This document shows, one piece after another, positions 17,804 to 26,683 of a stretch of DNA of 64,000 nucleotides. The translations under genes and the position numbers were made by a program. The stretch is from the NCBI GenBank assembly GCA_963743425.1, contig CAVUPU010000009.1:558001-622000 (forward strand). Reading direction: 5' to 3'. Under the pieces are notes generated by a model. The model was given only the letters and a program-made list of their open reading frames with translations. It made no database searches and had not been told where the DNA came from. Each line of letters begins with the position of its first letter. Within the stretch, counting starts at the first letter, position 1. The DNA is from JAJVID01 sp963743425. Its GTDB lineage: Bacteria; Acidobacteriota; Blastocatellia; RBC074.

Positions 17804-20333
17804 TCATTTCAGATTCCTGAGCTTCTTTGTGTAGCCGCTCAAAATATCTGAAACAGAAAACTTGTGAGAATTTACCAGAGTCTGAAGATGCGACACAGAT
17901 AAGTCTCTGAAGTTGAGGGACTCGAACGATTTGAAAAAGTCCTTTATCAATTTCACGAAGCGCCTGAGCTCACTTTCTCTCATTGCCTCTACCTCGTGGG
18001 TGAATGCCGCTGCACTCGCCACAGTATATGCAGGATGAATAATCACCCGCTTCACTTTTGCGCCTTGATAGTGTTTGTCGAGCCAAGCGCTGGAACGGTT
18101 CATTTGTTCAGCTTCCCGTTTATTGATTTCCGATCGACTGATTTCGACTTCGCTTTTGCACTCCCATAAGATGTACTGTGTGTCATCCAGCGCCCATAAG
18201 TTATCTGGCCCTTCTTTCCACTCTTTGTCAGGACGCTCACCAGCGAATCCTCAGTGCATGGCTGAGTTCGTTAAAGCCTTCTCGAATTTATCGGCCTTAG
18301 TGCCGAAGACAAGGCTTCCAAGAATGTCGGAGAGAGTTATATCCAATTGAGCATAGTCTTCAAACTTGCTCACCCAGGCGGCAATCCTTTCCATCCGTCC
18401 CTGACTTACGATAGTCAGTTTTGCGACCGTTATCCCCGATGCCGGTTTTAACAGTGAACGATTACCTTTGTGCGCAGCAATCTGCAGTCGCTGCGATTCA
18501 GTACGGTTTGAAAGGTATTGATATCGCGCCATTTCTTGCAGATACCACGCTCTATCATCAGAATCGACCGCCCCGCTATCGAGAAGTTCCTGAAGTTTTT
18601 TGCAGGCGCTGGAATAGTCACCAGTAATGTATGCCTGCTCTGCAGCAAGTTCCGAAGCATATAGTCTCAAGATGCGCTCGTTGGCTCCTACGGGTTTGAC
18701 TTTCTCCATTTTCTCAGAATAGAACGCTTTCCAACCTTCGTCGCGATTGAGACACTGGCGGATCAGGCTATTAAACGCTGCTGACGGTTCTGTCCCCTTC
18801 TTCTATTTCCTGTCTTGCCATTTCCGCAATTTCCAATCCAATCTCGATCTGGGTCGCCATTTGTGGGGACAAATGCCTGCGGGATTCTTTATCGCGGACT
18901 AACCTGATGATGTCCGTGCCGGTGATAATGACTACGGAGTAATCTTTCTCTCCGCGAACGCTTCGCCCCATACCTTGCTCGACTGTGCGAATAGTACGCA
19001 TAAGGGTCGCTTCGCTGTTTGGTCGGCAAGACTCTTGATATAGATCGACAAGACTCTCAGAGAATGGTTTACCATCAAAGATCAATATACGGCAAGTATC
19101 ATCTGGAAGGTCAATCCCATCGTAGCGGTTCGCCAACACTACTGTTTTTTCGTATTGGCCTTTGCGAAGCTCGTCTATGACGGTAGGGACTGTTTCCGCT
19201 GTCGCCACAACTGCTCCATAGGGTTCCCAGGCTTTCGCTCTTAGAAAGCTAGGTGCTAACGCGACAAAACCATAACGTCTATTCGGTTTTGGTCTAGCGG
19301 TACCACTAACAATTTTTCCTCGATCAAACTCTTCATGAATTAGTGACGGCAATAGAACCATTTTTTCGCCCGACCAGCTTTCTTTTTCGTACGTGATCGG
19401 CTTGATTATCGTTTCTGGCGCAAGCTGCAACCCTTTTACAAGAAATGCATCATCGGTGACAGTGGCAGACATAAATATTCGGTGCTCCGCCTTCCAATAA
19501 CTCCCAAATGCGGAAAGTGGAGGAATATAAGGTTCGATCTCAATCGCCACTCCAGAAATGACACATTGACAGAATCCAAGCATGTCCTTCAGCAGAGGCC
19601 AAGCAAACTTTATGGAGCGCCTATCCGAATTTGCTGAGAGGATGCTTGCAACTTCCGGTTCACGTGAAAGCCAAGCCCAATAGGGGACAGGCAGCAGGGC
19701 ATCACGCTGATCATTGCAAATATCCGCATAGGTCCCGACGCCTTGTTGCTCTAGGTCCTCTGCAAAGAGTGTTTTCAAAGCGTTATAAGCGGGCTCACTA
19801 CTAGGGATATGAATACGGCACGCCTGTCGAATCCTATCGGCACAAGCGTGAGAATCATCCATCAGCAGGGTACCTACGCTGACCGACTGGTGATTAAGGC
19901 CAAAGACCGTCAGTCCATTGAATAACTTCTGGACCGAGGTGACCAAAATTTTTTCGCCATTCAAAAAATCGTCTGGTAATTCCCGATTGTCCCGATCGGC
20001 GGTACATGTCGAGATGCCGAACTGCCTTGCTTGTTCGCAGGTTTGGGCGATCAGAAAGTTGTCTGGGCATAAGTAAAGTGCGCGCCCCTTAGAATCGTTA
20101 AGTCTTGCTTGGAGCAAGAGCAAGCCAACCAATGTCTTTCCTTGGCCAGTGTGCAATTTGACAATCACGTCACGGGATTCTCGATAATCGTCATACCAGT
20201 CTGTGAGAACTGACAATTGAGCTGGGCGCAAAGGACCTTTATCGTGAGCCCGATCTAGAGTGTCATAGAGCTTGATTGGATCGATTGGCCTCTCGGCCTT
20301 TTTCCCCACCAATCTTTTTTTGAAATCGACCAT
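17804..20333 (-). pseudogene. DEAD/DEAH helicase with C-terminal nuclease-like domain, two frameshifts
   Basis: The N-terminal ORF (20333-18771, 520 residues) has Walker A HTGQGKTLVGLLLLQAR, a DDSHA box in place of DEAH, SATVTDDAF (motif III) and a motif VI-like EQGMGRSVRGEKD. At about 18785 the frame shifts; the next frame continues AFNSLIRQCLNRDEGWKAFY into the 18709 ORF. At about 18255 it shifts again, to GFAGERPDKEWKEGPDNLWA, then YILWECKSEVEISRSEINKR, ending at 17804. The ECK motif after DNLWAL is suggestive of a PD-(D/E)xK nuclease. Intact length would be about 840 residues. Unless these are sequencing errors the gene is dead. A defence role is inference. Confidence 0.8.
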
Positions 20334-20550
20334 GTTGACTCCAGATACAGTGCTTAATCAGAAACCGATAGCCAATAAAAAATCAATTCTATCGCGAGAA
20401 ATGCGCCTGCCGCAGAAATATACAGCAAGCTTCTCGCTTCGTGCTCAGTCAAAAAATTCGGCTGTTGCGCTAAATTCGCTGAGACCACATCAAATTCGGA
20501 CTTGCGCATGTCCGACTGGCCGATTTGTCGCCACTATAAATCGGCAGGCA

Positions 20551-20961
20551 TCAGGAGGCCTCGTACGGACCGAGGTAAAGTAGTTGCTCGTAATCCACAA
20601 GGCCGATTTGCAAATGATCGAGAAACCCGATCCGCCCGACAACATTGACTGGGAAGTCTTCCGGCTCGGCAAAGTAAACGGTCGTGTCCCACTGCAAATC
20701 GCCGACGTGCAACGTGACATCGTGACCATAAGCGGGAAATGAGCCAGTGGCGGTGCGGATCCTTTCGTGGACTCCGTTTTCAAGGTCGGAACCGAGGAGC
20801 CAGGCATAACGCGGCTGAAAAACGCAAAACTTGCTGCCGCTGTCGAGTTTTGCATAAACGGTGACAAGGGCGGCTCCGGTGGCAAGTCCGATCTCAACCG
20901 TGATCTCGTCGTAGCGGGTGTAATCAATGCGTTCGAGAAAGCTGAGCGACCAACGATTCAT
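20551..20961 (-). CDS. Retropepsin-like aspartic protease family protein
   Basis: 136 residues from the ATG at 20961. The motif VYAKLDSGSKFCVFQ fits the D-[ST]-G active site of retropepsin-like single-domain proteases. Downstream AEPEDFPVNVVGRIGFLDHL resembles the conserved 'NVLGR.GFL' strand of this group. Such proteins would act as dimers. The start codon overlaps the stop of the upstream DUF104/DUF5678 gene by 4 nt (ATGA), so the two are co-translated. Similar pairs occur in cyanobacteria and acidobacteria as far as I recall; substrate unknown. Confidence 0.75.
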   Translation of the reverse strand: MNRWSLSFLERIDYTRYDEITVEIGLATGAALVTVYAKLDSGSKFCVFQPRYAWLLGSDLENGVHERIRTATGSFPAYGHDVTLHVGDLQWDTTVYFAEPEDFPVNVVGRIGFLDHLQIGLVDYEQLLYLGPYEAS

Positions 20962-21323
20962 GACCACACCATCCAGATCGGTTCGTCATCGAGTTCGATA
21001 CGTTTCACGAAAGGCGCTCGCACACCTTCGGCGCGCGCCTGTTCGAAAATGGCTTTCACGGCATCAGGATCGGAGGTGTGCCCGACAAGGCGCGCGCCAT
21101 CCAACACGACCCATTGACCGCGATAATTTTCACGGTTCGCCAGCAACCATTCGCGCTCTCTGGAAAGATCAATTTTGCCCCGTGTAGAACGGCGCACTTG
21201 CGGCGCAGGCTTGCTGGCAGGTTCAATCGTCAAGCGCACCCTTGATTTGTCCGCAAGTTCCGGCAGCGGCGCGAGCGGCTTCAGGATTCCAGCTTCATAA
21301 ATTGCCTCGATGGTGATACTCAT
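20958..21323 (-). CDS. DUF104 (AF2212-like antitoxin) fused to DUF5678
   Basis: 121 residues. The N-terminus MSITIEAIYEAGILKPLAPL followed by RVRLTIEPA is the AF2212-like / DUF104 antitoxin fold. After a Pro/Arg linker, residues about 55-115 (EREWLLANRENYRGQWVVLD, GARLVGHTSDPDAV) match DUF5678. DUF104 proteins usually pair with PIN toxins; here the partner is instead a retropepsin-like protease overlapping by 4 nt. A perfect 16-bp palindrome lies 27 bp upstream and could be an autoregulatory operator. Confidence 0.75.
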   Translation of the reverse strand: MSITIEAIYEAGILKPLAPLPELADKSRVRLTIEPASKPAPQVRRSTRGKIDLSREREWLLANRENYRGQWVVLDGARLVGHTSDPDAVKAIFEQARAEGVRAPFVKRIELDDEPIWMVWS

Positions 21324-21349
21324 TGCGTTACCTCTTGCCTGGACATTTT

Positions 21350-21365
21350 AACACCAATTGGTGTT
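21350..21365. promoter_or_regulatory. Perfect 16-bp palindrome, candidate operator
   Basis: AACACCAATTGGTGTT is its own reverse complement and sits just upstream of the DUF104/DUF5678 start at 21323, where an autorepressing antitoxin would bind. Function is inferred only from position and symmetry. Confidence 0.5.
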
Positions 21366-21416
21366 CGCTATACTTATAACCACACCCGATTTTACTCAAT
21401 TCCAGGCCAACTCATC

Positions 21417-21675
21417 AGCTAAGATTTCTACACAAGTCCGGGATTACTCTTTGTCCCGGAGGGACGCCGGATATTAGCCGGTGGTGAAACCACCGGAGGC
21501 AATCGAAACCATCCTCCCAGCCCCGGAGGGGCGACAGACCAATCTCGGTCTGTCGCCCCTCCGGGGCTGGGAATATATTTCTCCACCAGTTCCGGTGGTT
21601 ACGCTGCGCTCCACCACCGGCTAATCTCCGCTGTGCCTCCGGCACAAAGATATGTGTAGAGACCTTAGCTCATCA
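21417..21675. repeat. REP-like composite palindrome (copy B)
   Basis: Outer arms CTCATCAGCTAAG..CTACACA and mirror flank the core. The core has TTGTCCCGGAGGGACG, then ATATTAGCCGGTGGTGAAAC on the left and CCACCACCGGCTAATCT, then TGTGCCTCCGGCACAA on the right. An inner perfect hairpin (CCCAGCCCCGGAGGGGCGAC ... mirror, with CAGACCAATCTCGGTCTG at its tip) lies between. No coding content. It fills the gap between the DUF104 gene and the MFS gene. Confidence 0.9.
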
Positions 21676-21758
21676 GTGTATAGTCGGCAGTGAGAAAACG
21701 GACCAACTGCGCTTGCTTGATATTTTCGATCGGCGATGCGGGGCCTTGTGGAGATGCG

Positions 21759-23369
21759 CTACAGTACGGCTGCGCTTGTCTCTCCGCTTCGCCCAGGCGG
21801 CCTGTTTTCGATGACCAGCCACGCAATGAGCGCGCCCAGAAATGCCAGCGCCGCAGCGAGCGCCAACACCTGCCGAAACCCAAAGATAAAAGAGTCCAAG
21901 ATCACGCGCCTGACGCTGACCGTAGTTTCCAGATCCAACGCGGCGGGCGATTCCATCGCCGCCAATTTCGCGCGGTCATTATCTAGTTGACGTTGAGCCT
22001 CCGGCGGTAGCCTCAAACTGTCGAGCCGCCGGTCAAGCGCGCTATTGAAAGCGTGGAGCATGACCAGGCCGAAGATGGCGATCGCCAGTAGCGCCGCTAC
22101 GCGCGCCACCGCATTGTTGACGCCGGAGGCAACGCCGGCGCGGTCGGCGTTTACGGAAGTCATCACGACCGTCGTCAGAGGCGCGACGCTCGTCGCCATC
22201 CCCAGACCGAGCAAAACTATGCCTGGGAAGAAGGTCGTCCAATAACTTCCGCCCTGGCCAGGCAGCGCAAGCAGAACGAAGGCGAGTCCCGCGATCAGGG
22301 GGCCGACAACCAGCGGCCCTTTCGGCCCCCACCGATCTACCAATCCCCCGGCCCAGCGTGACAGGAAAGAAAAGAGCAGGATGAATGGGAGCAGGGCCGC
22401 GCCCGCAGCCGTCGCGGAATACCCTTGCACCTGGATCAAGTTCAGCGGCAGGAAAAACATCGCGCCCCCCAGCGCCGCATACAGGAAGAGCGTCAGCAGG
22501 TTCGCGCCGGTAAAATTGCGTATGCGGAAAAGATCGAGCGGCAGGATCGGGGCGGCGCTGCGCGATTCGACAACGACGAACAAGACGAGGGCCGCCACTC
22601 CCGCCGCCAGCCCGCCAACGACCCGCCCGCTGCGCCAGCCGTGATTCGACGATTCCAGCAGTGCGAAAACGATGAGGCCCAGCCCGGCTGTCACCAGCAA
22701 CGCTCCCGGCCAGTCCAGCCGCTTGGCCCGCATTTCTCCGCGGCTTTCAGGCACATGCCGGAATGTGATCGCCAGCGTCACCGCGGCCAGCGGCAGGTTG
22801 AGGAAAAAGGCCCAGCGCCACGAAGCATGCTCGATCAACCAGCCGCCGATGACCGGCCCGGCGGCTCCGGTGATCGCGGACAATCCCGACCACGAGCCGA
22901 TTGCGCGCCCGCGCTCGTTCTCCGGAAACGAAGCGCTGATGATTGCCAGGCTCCCCGGTACCAGCAGCGCCGCGCCGATTCCCTGCACAGCGCGCGCCAG
23001 GATCAGTTCATTGATGTCGCGGGCCAGCCCGCACGCGACCGAAGCGACGGCGAAGATGGCGATGCCGAGCGCGAAGACGCGCCGCCTCCCGTAAAGGTCG
23101 CCCAACGATCCGCCCACCAACACCAACGACGCCAGAAAGAGCGCGTAAGCTTCCACCACCCACTGCACGCCGACCAGCGTCGCGTCGAACTCCCGCTGTA
23201 AAGCGCCCAACGCGACATTCACCACCGTCCCGTCAATGAACGCCATGCTCGAAGCCAGAATCGTCGCCGTCAGAATCCACGGCTTGGCGGCCTGCCGGCA
23301 CGGCGCGGCGGCGCGAGGAGAGGCCAGGATGACGCCTTCGTCGCAGGGTTGTTTGAGTATTCCGTTCAT
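21759..23369 (-). CDS. MFS drug exporter, DHA2 (EmrB/QacA) family
   Basis: 536 residues with about 14 transmembrane segments. DHA2 signatures are visible: SMAFIDGTVVNVALGALQRE (motif D1), GSLGDLYGRRRVF (motif A) and GAAGPVIGGWL (motif C, antiporter). The family exports drugs or toxic metabolites by proton antiport in the inner membrane. A hydrophilic loop near residues 440-480 precedes the last helices. It stands alone: no TetR/MarR regulator or membrane-fusion partner adjoins it, and a REP-like element lies downstream. Substrate not predictable. Confidence 0.92.
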   Translation of the reverse strand: MNGILKQPCDEGVILASPRAAAPCRQAAKPWILTATILASSMAFIDGTVVNVALGALQREFDATLVGVQWVVEAYALFLASLVLVGGSLGDLYGRRRVFALGIAIFAVASVACGLARDINELILARAVQGIGAALLVPGSLAIISASFPENERGRAIGSWSGLSAITGAAGPVIGGWLIEHASWRWAFFLNLPLAAVTLAITFRHVPESRGEMRAKRLDWPGALLVTAGLGLIVFALLESSNHGWRSGRVVGGLAAGVAALVLFVVVESRSAAPILPLDLFRIRNFTGANLLTLFLYAALGGAMFFLPLNLIQVQGYSATAAGAALLPFILLFSFLSRWAGGLVDRWGPKGPLVVGPLIAGLAFVLLALPGQGGSYWTTFFPGIVLLGLGMATSVAPLTTVVMTSVNADRAGVASGVNNAVARVAALLAIAIFGLVMLHAFNSALDRRLDSLRLPPEAQRQLDNDRAKLAAMESPAALDLETTVSVRRVILDSFIFGFRQVLALAAALAFLGALIAWLVIENRPPGRSGETSAAVL

Positions 23370-23490
23370 TCCTGGATAATCCGGGGAAGAGAGTTCGAGG
23401 TCAACATCTTCGGCGGTCTCTCCAGCGCCAGGAGCTTTGAAATAATCATCGTTTCATGCGGAGGGGCGTCCTTCCGCATTGGAGGCCAAT

Positions 23491-24393
23491 ATGTCCATTC
23501 GACCGGTTAAGCGACTCAGTAAATCCAAGCCGACGCTCGAAGGCGCGGGCGTGCGGCTGCGCCGCGCGTTCGGTTTCGGCAATACGTCCGACTTCGACCC
23601 ATTCCTCCTCCTCGACGACTTTCGCAATGACATTCCGGAGGATTACCTGGCAGGCTTTCCGTGGCATCCTCACCGCGGGATCGAGACGATCACGTACGTC
23701 CTGGCGGGAACGGTGGAGCACGGCGACAGCATGGGGAACAGCGGCGTCATCGCCGCCGGCGACGTCCAATGGATGACCGCCGGGAGCGGGATCATTCACC
23801 AGGAGATGCCGAAGGGCGACCAGGACGGCCGGATGCATGGATTCCAGTTGTGGGCCAACCTCCCGTCTTCGCTCAAGATGACGGCGCCACGCTACCAGGA
23901 GGTGAAGGCGGCCGACATCCCAGTCGTCACGGACGACGACGGAACCCAGGTTCGCATCGTCTGCGGAAGCTTTTGGGGGACGACCGGCCCCGTGGACGGG
24001 ATCGCTGCGGACCCGATCTACCTCGATGTGGCGATTCCGCCAGGCCAGAGGAAAACCCTCCCGGTCGAGACGACGCGCAACGCCTTCGCATATGTTTTCG
24101 CGGGAGATGGGAAGTTCTGCAACGCCTCGGTCCCTCTCGCGGTACCGACTGAAGGGATCAAATGGGCTGACACGACGCCTCCGCGGGAGGCCGACAACCG
24201 CTCGCTCGTGCTCTTCGACCGCGGCGACGAGATCACGATCCACGCCGGGGACGAGGGGATCCGGTTCCTGCTGGTTTCAGGAAAGCCGCTCGAAGAGCCT
24301 GTGGCCTGGTACGGCCCGATCGTAATGAATACGCAGGAGGAGCTCCGGCAGGCTTTCGAGGACCTCGATCGCGGGACGTTTCTGAAACCATAG
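23491..24393 (+). CDS. Pirin-family cupin protein
   Basis: 300 residues from the ATG at 23491, chosen for GGAGG 5 nt upstream over a TTG four codons earlier. Two cupin domains. The N-terminal one has the metal-binding motifs FPWHPHRGIETI and GSGIIHQEMP, with three His and one Glu. Pirins have been shown in some bacteria to act as quercetin dioxygenases or regulators; the role here is unknown. Codon usage looks more GC-rich than in neighbours. It diverges from the MFS exporter, 121 bp apart. Confidence 0.92.
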   Translation: MSIRPVKRLSKSKPTLEGAGVRLRRAFGFGNTSDFDPFLLLDDFRNDIPEDYLAGFPWHPHRGIETITYVLAGTVEHGDSMGNSGVIAAGDVQWMTAGSGIIHQEMPKGDQDGRMHGFQLWANLPSSLKMTAPRYQEVKAADIPVVTDDDGTQVRIVCGSFWGTTGPVDGIAADPIYLDVAIPPGQRKTLPVETTRNAFAYVFAGDGKFCNASVPLAVPTEGIKWADTTPPREADNRSLVLFDRGDEITIHAGDEGIRFLLVSGKPLEEPVAWYGPIVMNTQEELRQAFEDLDRGTFLKP

Positions 24394-24445
24394 GCGCGGG
24401 GGTGGGTTCCAGTTCGTCATCTGCTCGACCTCGCTGATCTCTTCT

Positions 24446-24718
24446 TCACATTTGCTCGGATGCGACAGAACGACGCGGCACGACGAGTTTGGCGGTTAAG
24501 ACCTGTACGACTTCTCCACGCTGATTGCGCGTCTCGCTGCGGACGGTGACCATCCCACGGTCAGGACTAGAGCGTGATGGCTTGACGTCTAAAACCTCAC
24601 TCTCGACGTGAAGGATGTCATCCGGGCGCATGGGCCGTGGCCATTCAATCTCTCCGCCCGCGCCGATAATCCCACCGCTGATGACTTCGATTCGGAAGTG
24701 GGGATTAAGGTTTTGAAA
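24446..24718 (-). pseudogene. MaoC-like hydratase, C-terminal fragment
   Basis: The frame reads FRIEVISGGIIGAGGEIEWP, then RPMRPDDILHVESEVLDVKP and QRGEVVQVLTAKLVV, the second half of the hot-dog MaoC dehydratase fold. A stop codon lies directly upstream near 24719, and the catalytic Asp/His segment of the first half is missing. Only about 90 of the roughly 150 residues survive, so it is non-functional. It faces the pirin gene, tail to tail. Confidence 0.7.
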
Positions 24719-24790
24719 CTTCTACGCGACTAAACCGAAATAATGTCTCCGAGATCTGACAAAATAGAAGATTTGAGATAGACTGAAGTC

Positions 24791-24859
24791 GAAGGGTCGG
24801 GAAGAAGCTCCGGCTAGTATCATGCTAGCTGGGGGGACTTTCCGACCCTTCATTTTTTT
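24791..24859 (+). terminator. Strong hairpin with T7 tract, terminator or small RNA
   Basis: A 14-bp stem (GAAGGGTCGGGAAG at 24791-24804 with CTTTCCGACCCTTC at 24838-24851, one G-T wobble) carries an internal hairpin (GCTAG/CTAGC) and is followed by ATTTTTTT. This is a textbook intrinsic terminator on the plus strand, unusually long for one. No gene on the plus strand ends here except pirin, 400 bp upstream, so an unannotated small RNA could end here. The 600-bp gap 24719-25316 otherwise holds only the next hairpin. Confidence 0.75.
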
Positions 24860-24956
24860 GCGCTGCTGTTAGCTCGATTCAGGGAGCGCTGATGGCTTCG
24901 ACTGGCGCTGAGATGGAGAGATGGAAGGTCGTCGCACTCTTGAGCGCAAAGACAAT

Positions 24957-24992
24957 GAGGGCGCCGGGTAGGCTACTTAACCCGGCGCCCTC
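24957..24992. repeat. 13-bp GC-rich perfect hairpin
   Basis: GAGGGCGCCGGGT (24957-24969) pairs exactly with ACCCGGCGCCCTC (24980-24992) across a 10-nt loop. There is no T-run. It lies in the gene-poor stretch between the MaoC remnant and tRNA-Met. Confidence 0.8.
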
Positions 24993-25316
24993 TTCTGGAG
25001 AGCGGCGCAACTCGAAATTGCTTTCTACAGCGCCACTGAGACCAACAATACAATTCGATATAGGAGATATATCAATTTAAATATTTCTGCAAAACAGGCG
25101 CCGCGCGCCTGCCTTCGGCCAAACTCCTGATTCCACAAGGAGAGTGACGCTCGATCAGTTCGGACGGCAGCGCGAGACGTGACAATTTGTCGCTGCGATA
25201 AGGGGGATGGCGTGTCAATGGATGTATGCCGCGCGACTTGCCGCTGAGAATGGCTCCGAAGTCTCTATTGCTGCCCGGCTTTTCTCGTTTATTTGGCTAA
25301 GTTATTGATTTGAAAG

Positions 25317-25390
25317 TGGCGGCGTCCGGACTCGAACCGGAGACCTAGAGGTTATGAATCTCTCGCTCTAACCAACTGAGCTACGCCGCC
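25317..25390 (-). tRNA. tRNA-Met (CAT anticodon)
   Basis: 74 nt fold as a cloverleaf: acceptor GGCGGCG/CGCCGCC, D-arm with GCTCAGTTGGTTAGAGC, anticodon loop TTCATAA with CAT, and T-arm GGTTCGAGTCC. The 3' CCA is not encoded. The first base pair is G-C and the D-loop is the ordinary elongator type rather than initiator-like. A CAT anticodon could also be tRNA-Ile2 after lysidine modification. Confidence 0.95.
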
Positions 25391-25465
25391 AATGAAATCT
25401 CTGGTCTTCTATGACCTCCCTGGCCCGCCCAAATGAAGGCCGTCAATTTAGCACAAGCCTATGTT

Positions 25466-26608
25466 TCAAACAAACGCGGCGAATACTTCGTTCGCCAGCA
25501 CCGTTCCCGCGCGCGAAATCTTCAATCTGTTTACGTCCAGCTCGATCAATCCGGCTTCGCGCAGCCGCTCGATCTCGCCCCGATAGCGTTCCAGCGCGTT
25601 CACGCCGAAGCGCTGCAAGTGCTCATCCAGATCTACGCCGTCTTTCAACCGTAGTCGCAAAAACAGATTCTCGCTCTGCCGCTCGTCATCATCGAGTTCG
25701 ACCCGCTCGGCAAGCGCGGTTTGGCCGCTTTCGATCTTCTCCAGATATTCGTGGATGTTGCGCGTGTTCGACCACCGCGTCCGGCCGTCGTAACCGGCGG
25801 CTGAAACTCCGAAGGCCCAGTAGGGCGCGCCCGTCCAGTATTTCAGGTTGTGGCGAGACTCGAAGCCCGGTCGCGCCCAGTTGGAGATCTCGTAATGCTC
25901 GAAGCCCCGTCGTTCCGCCTCGTCCATCAGCGCGAAATACATCGCGACCGTCAGCTCATCGTCAATCGCGCGCAACTCGCCGCGATTGATCCGATGCAGC
26001 AGCGGCGCGTCCTTGTATAGCTCGAGTAAATAGACCGAGAGGTGATCGGGCGCAAGCGCGAAAGCCTCTTCGAGATTGCGCCGCCACGTCTCCATCTTCT
26101 GTTCCGGCAACCCGGCGATCAGGTCGATGCTGACGTTTGCAAATCCCGCGGCGCGCGCCGTCCGGACGGCCTCCCGCGCCTCTTCGGCTGAATGCGTCCG
26201 GCCGACCATCTGCAGTTCGCCGTCGTCGAACGATTGCGCGCCGAAGCTCAGCCGGTTTACGCCCGCCGAACGCAATTCTTCGAGATAATTCTGAGAAACC
26301 GATCCCGGATTGGCCTCCGCCGTGATTTCGGAATCGGGCGCCACATCAAACCTGCGGCGACAGGTCTCGATCAGGCTTGAAATCTGTTCGACGGCCAGGG
26401 TCGTCGGAGTCCCTCCGCCGAAATAGATCGTGTCCACTCGCCGCATCGTCGGTTTGGCCGAGACATCGGCGCGCTCGACCTCCTCGCGCGCGGCTTCGGT
26501 ATAACGCCGCGCCAGTTCCGATTCGTATCCGCCGGTTGCAAAATTGCAATAATGACAGCGCGTCGCGCAGAAGGGGATGTGAATATAGATTCCTGCAAGC
26601 ATGCTCAT
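25466..26608 (-). CDS. hemW: Radical SAM heme chaperone HemW
   Basis: 380 residues. The radical-SAM cluster motif CATRCHYCNF (CxxxCxxC, followed by the C-x-F typical of HemW) lies near residue 14. Further motifs are DTIYFGGGTPTTL, NRLSFGAQSFDDGELQMVGR and SIDLIAGLPEQ. The HemW C-terminal domain (YWTGAPYWAFGVSAAGYDG, ERVELDDDERQSENLFLRLR) is intact. HemW binds heme and delivers it to respiratory proteins; it is often misannotated as oxygen-independent coproporphyrinogen oxidase. tRNA-Met lies downstream. Confidence 0.93.
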   Translation of the reverse strand: MSMLAGIYIHIPFCATRCHYCNFATGGYESELARRYTEAAREEVERADVSAKPTMRRVDTIYFGGGTPTTLAVEQISSLIETCRRRFDVAPDSEITAEANPGSVSQNYLEELRSAGVNRLSFGAQSFDDGELQMVGRTHSAEEAREAVRTARAAGFANVSIDLIAGLPEQKMETWRRNLEEAFALAPDHLSVYLLELYKDAPLLHRINRGELRAIDDELTVAMYFALMDEAERRGFEHYEISNWARPGFESRHNLKYWTGAPYWAFGVSAAGYDGRTRWSNTRNIHEYLEKIESGQTALAERVELDDDERQSENLFLRLRLKDGVDLDEHLQRFGVNALERYRGEIERLREAGLIELDVNRLKISRAGTVLANEVFAAFV

Positions 26609-26683
26609 AAGGACAGGCAGTATAACATTCGATGGAGTTTCACCCCTGCCAGGATTATAATTCCGCAGGCCTTCAATAACGCA

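Noticed and set aside
24892..25080. 62-residue plus-strand ORF
   Set aside because: It contains the 24957-24992 hairpin, has no ribosome site and no protein-like pattern.
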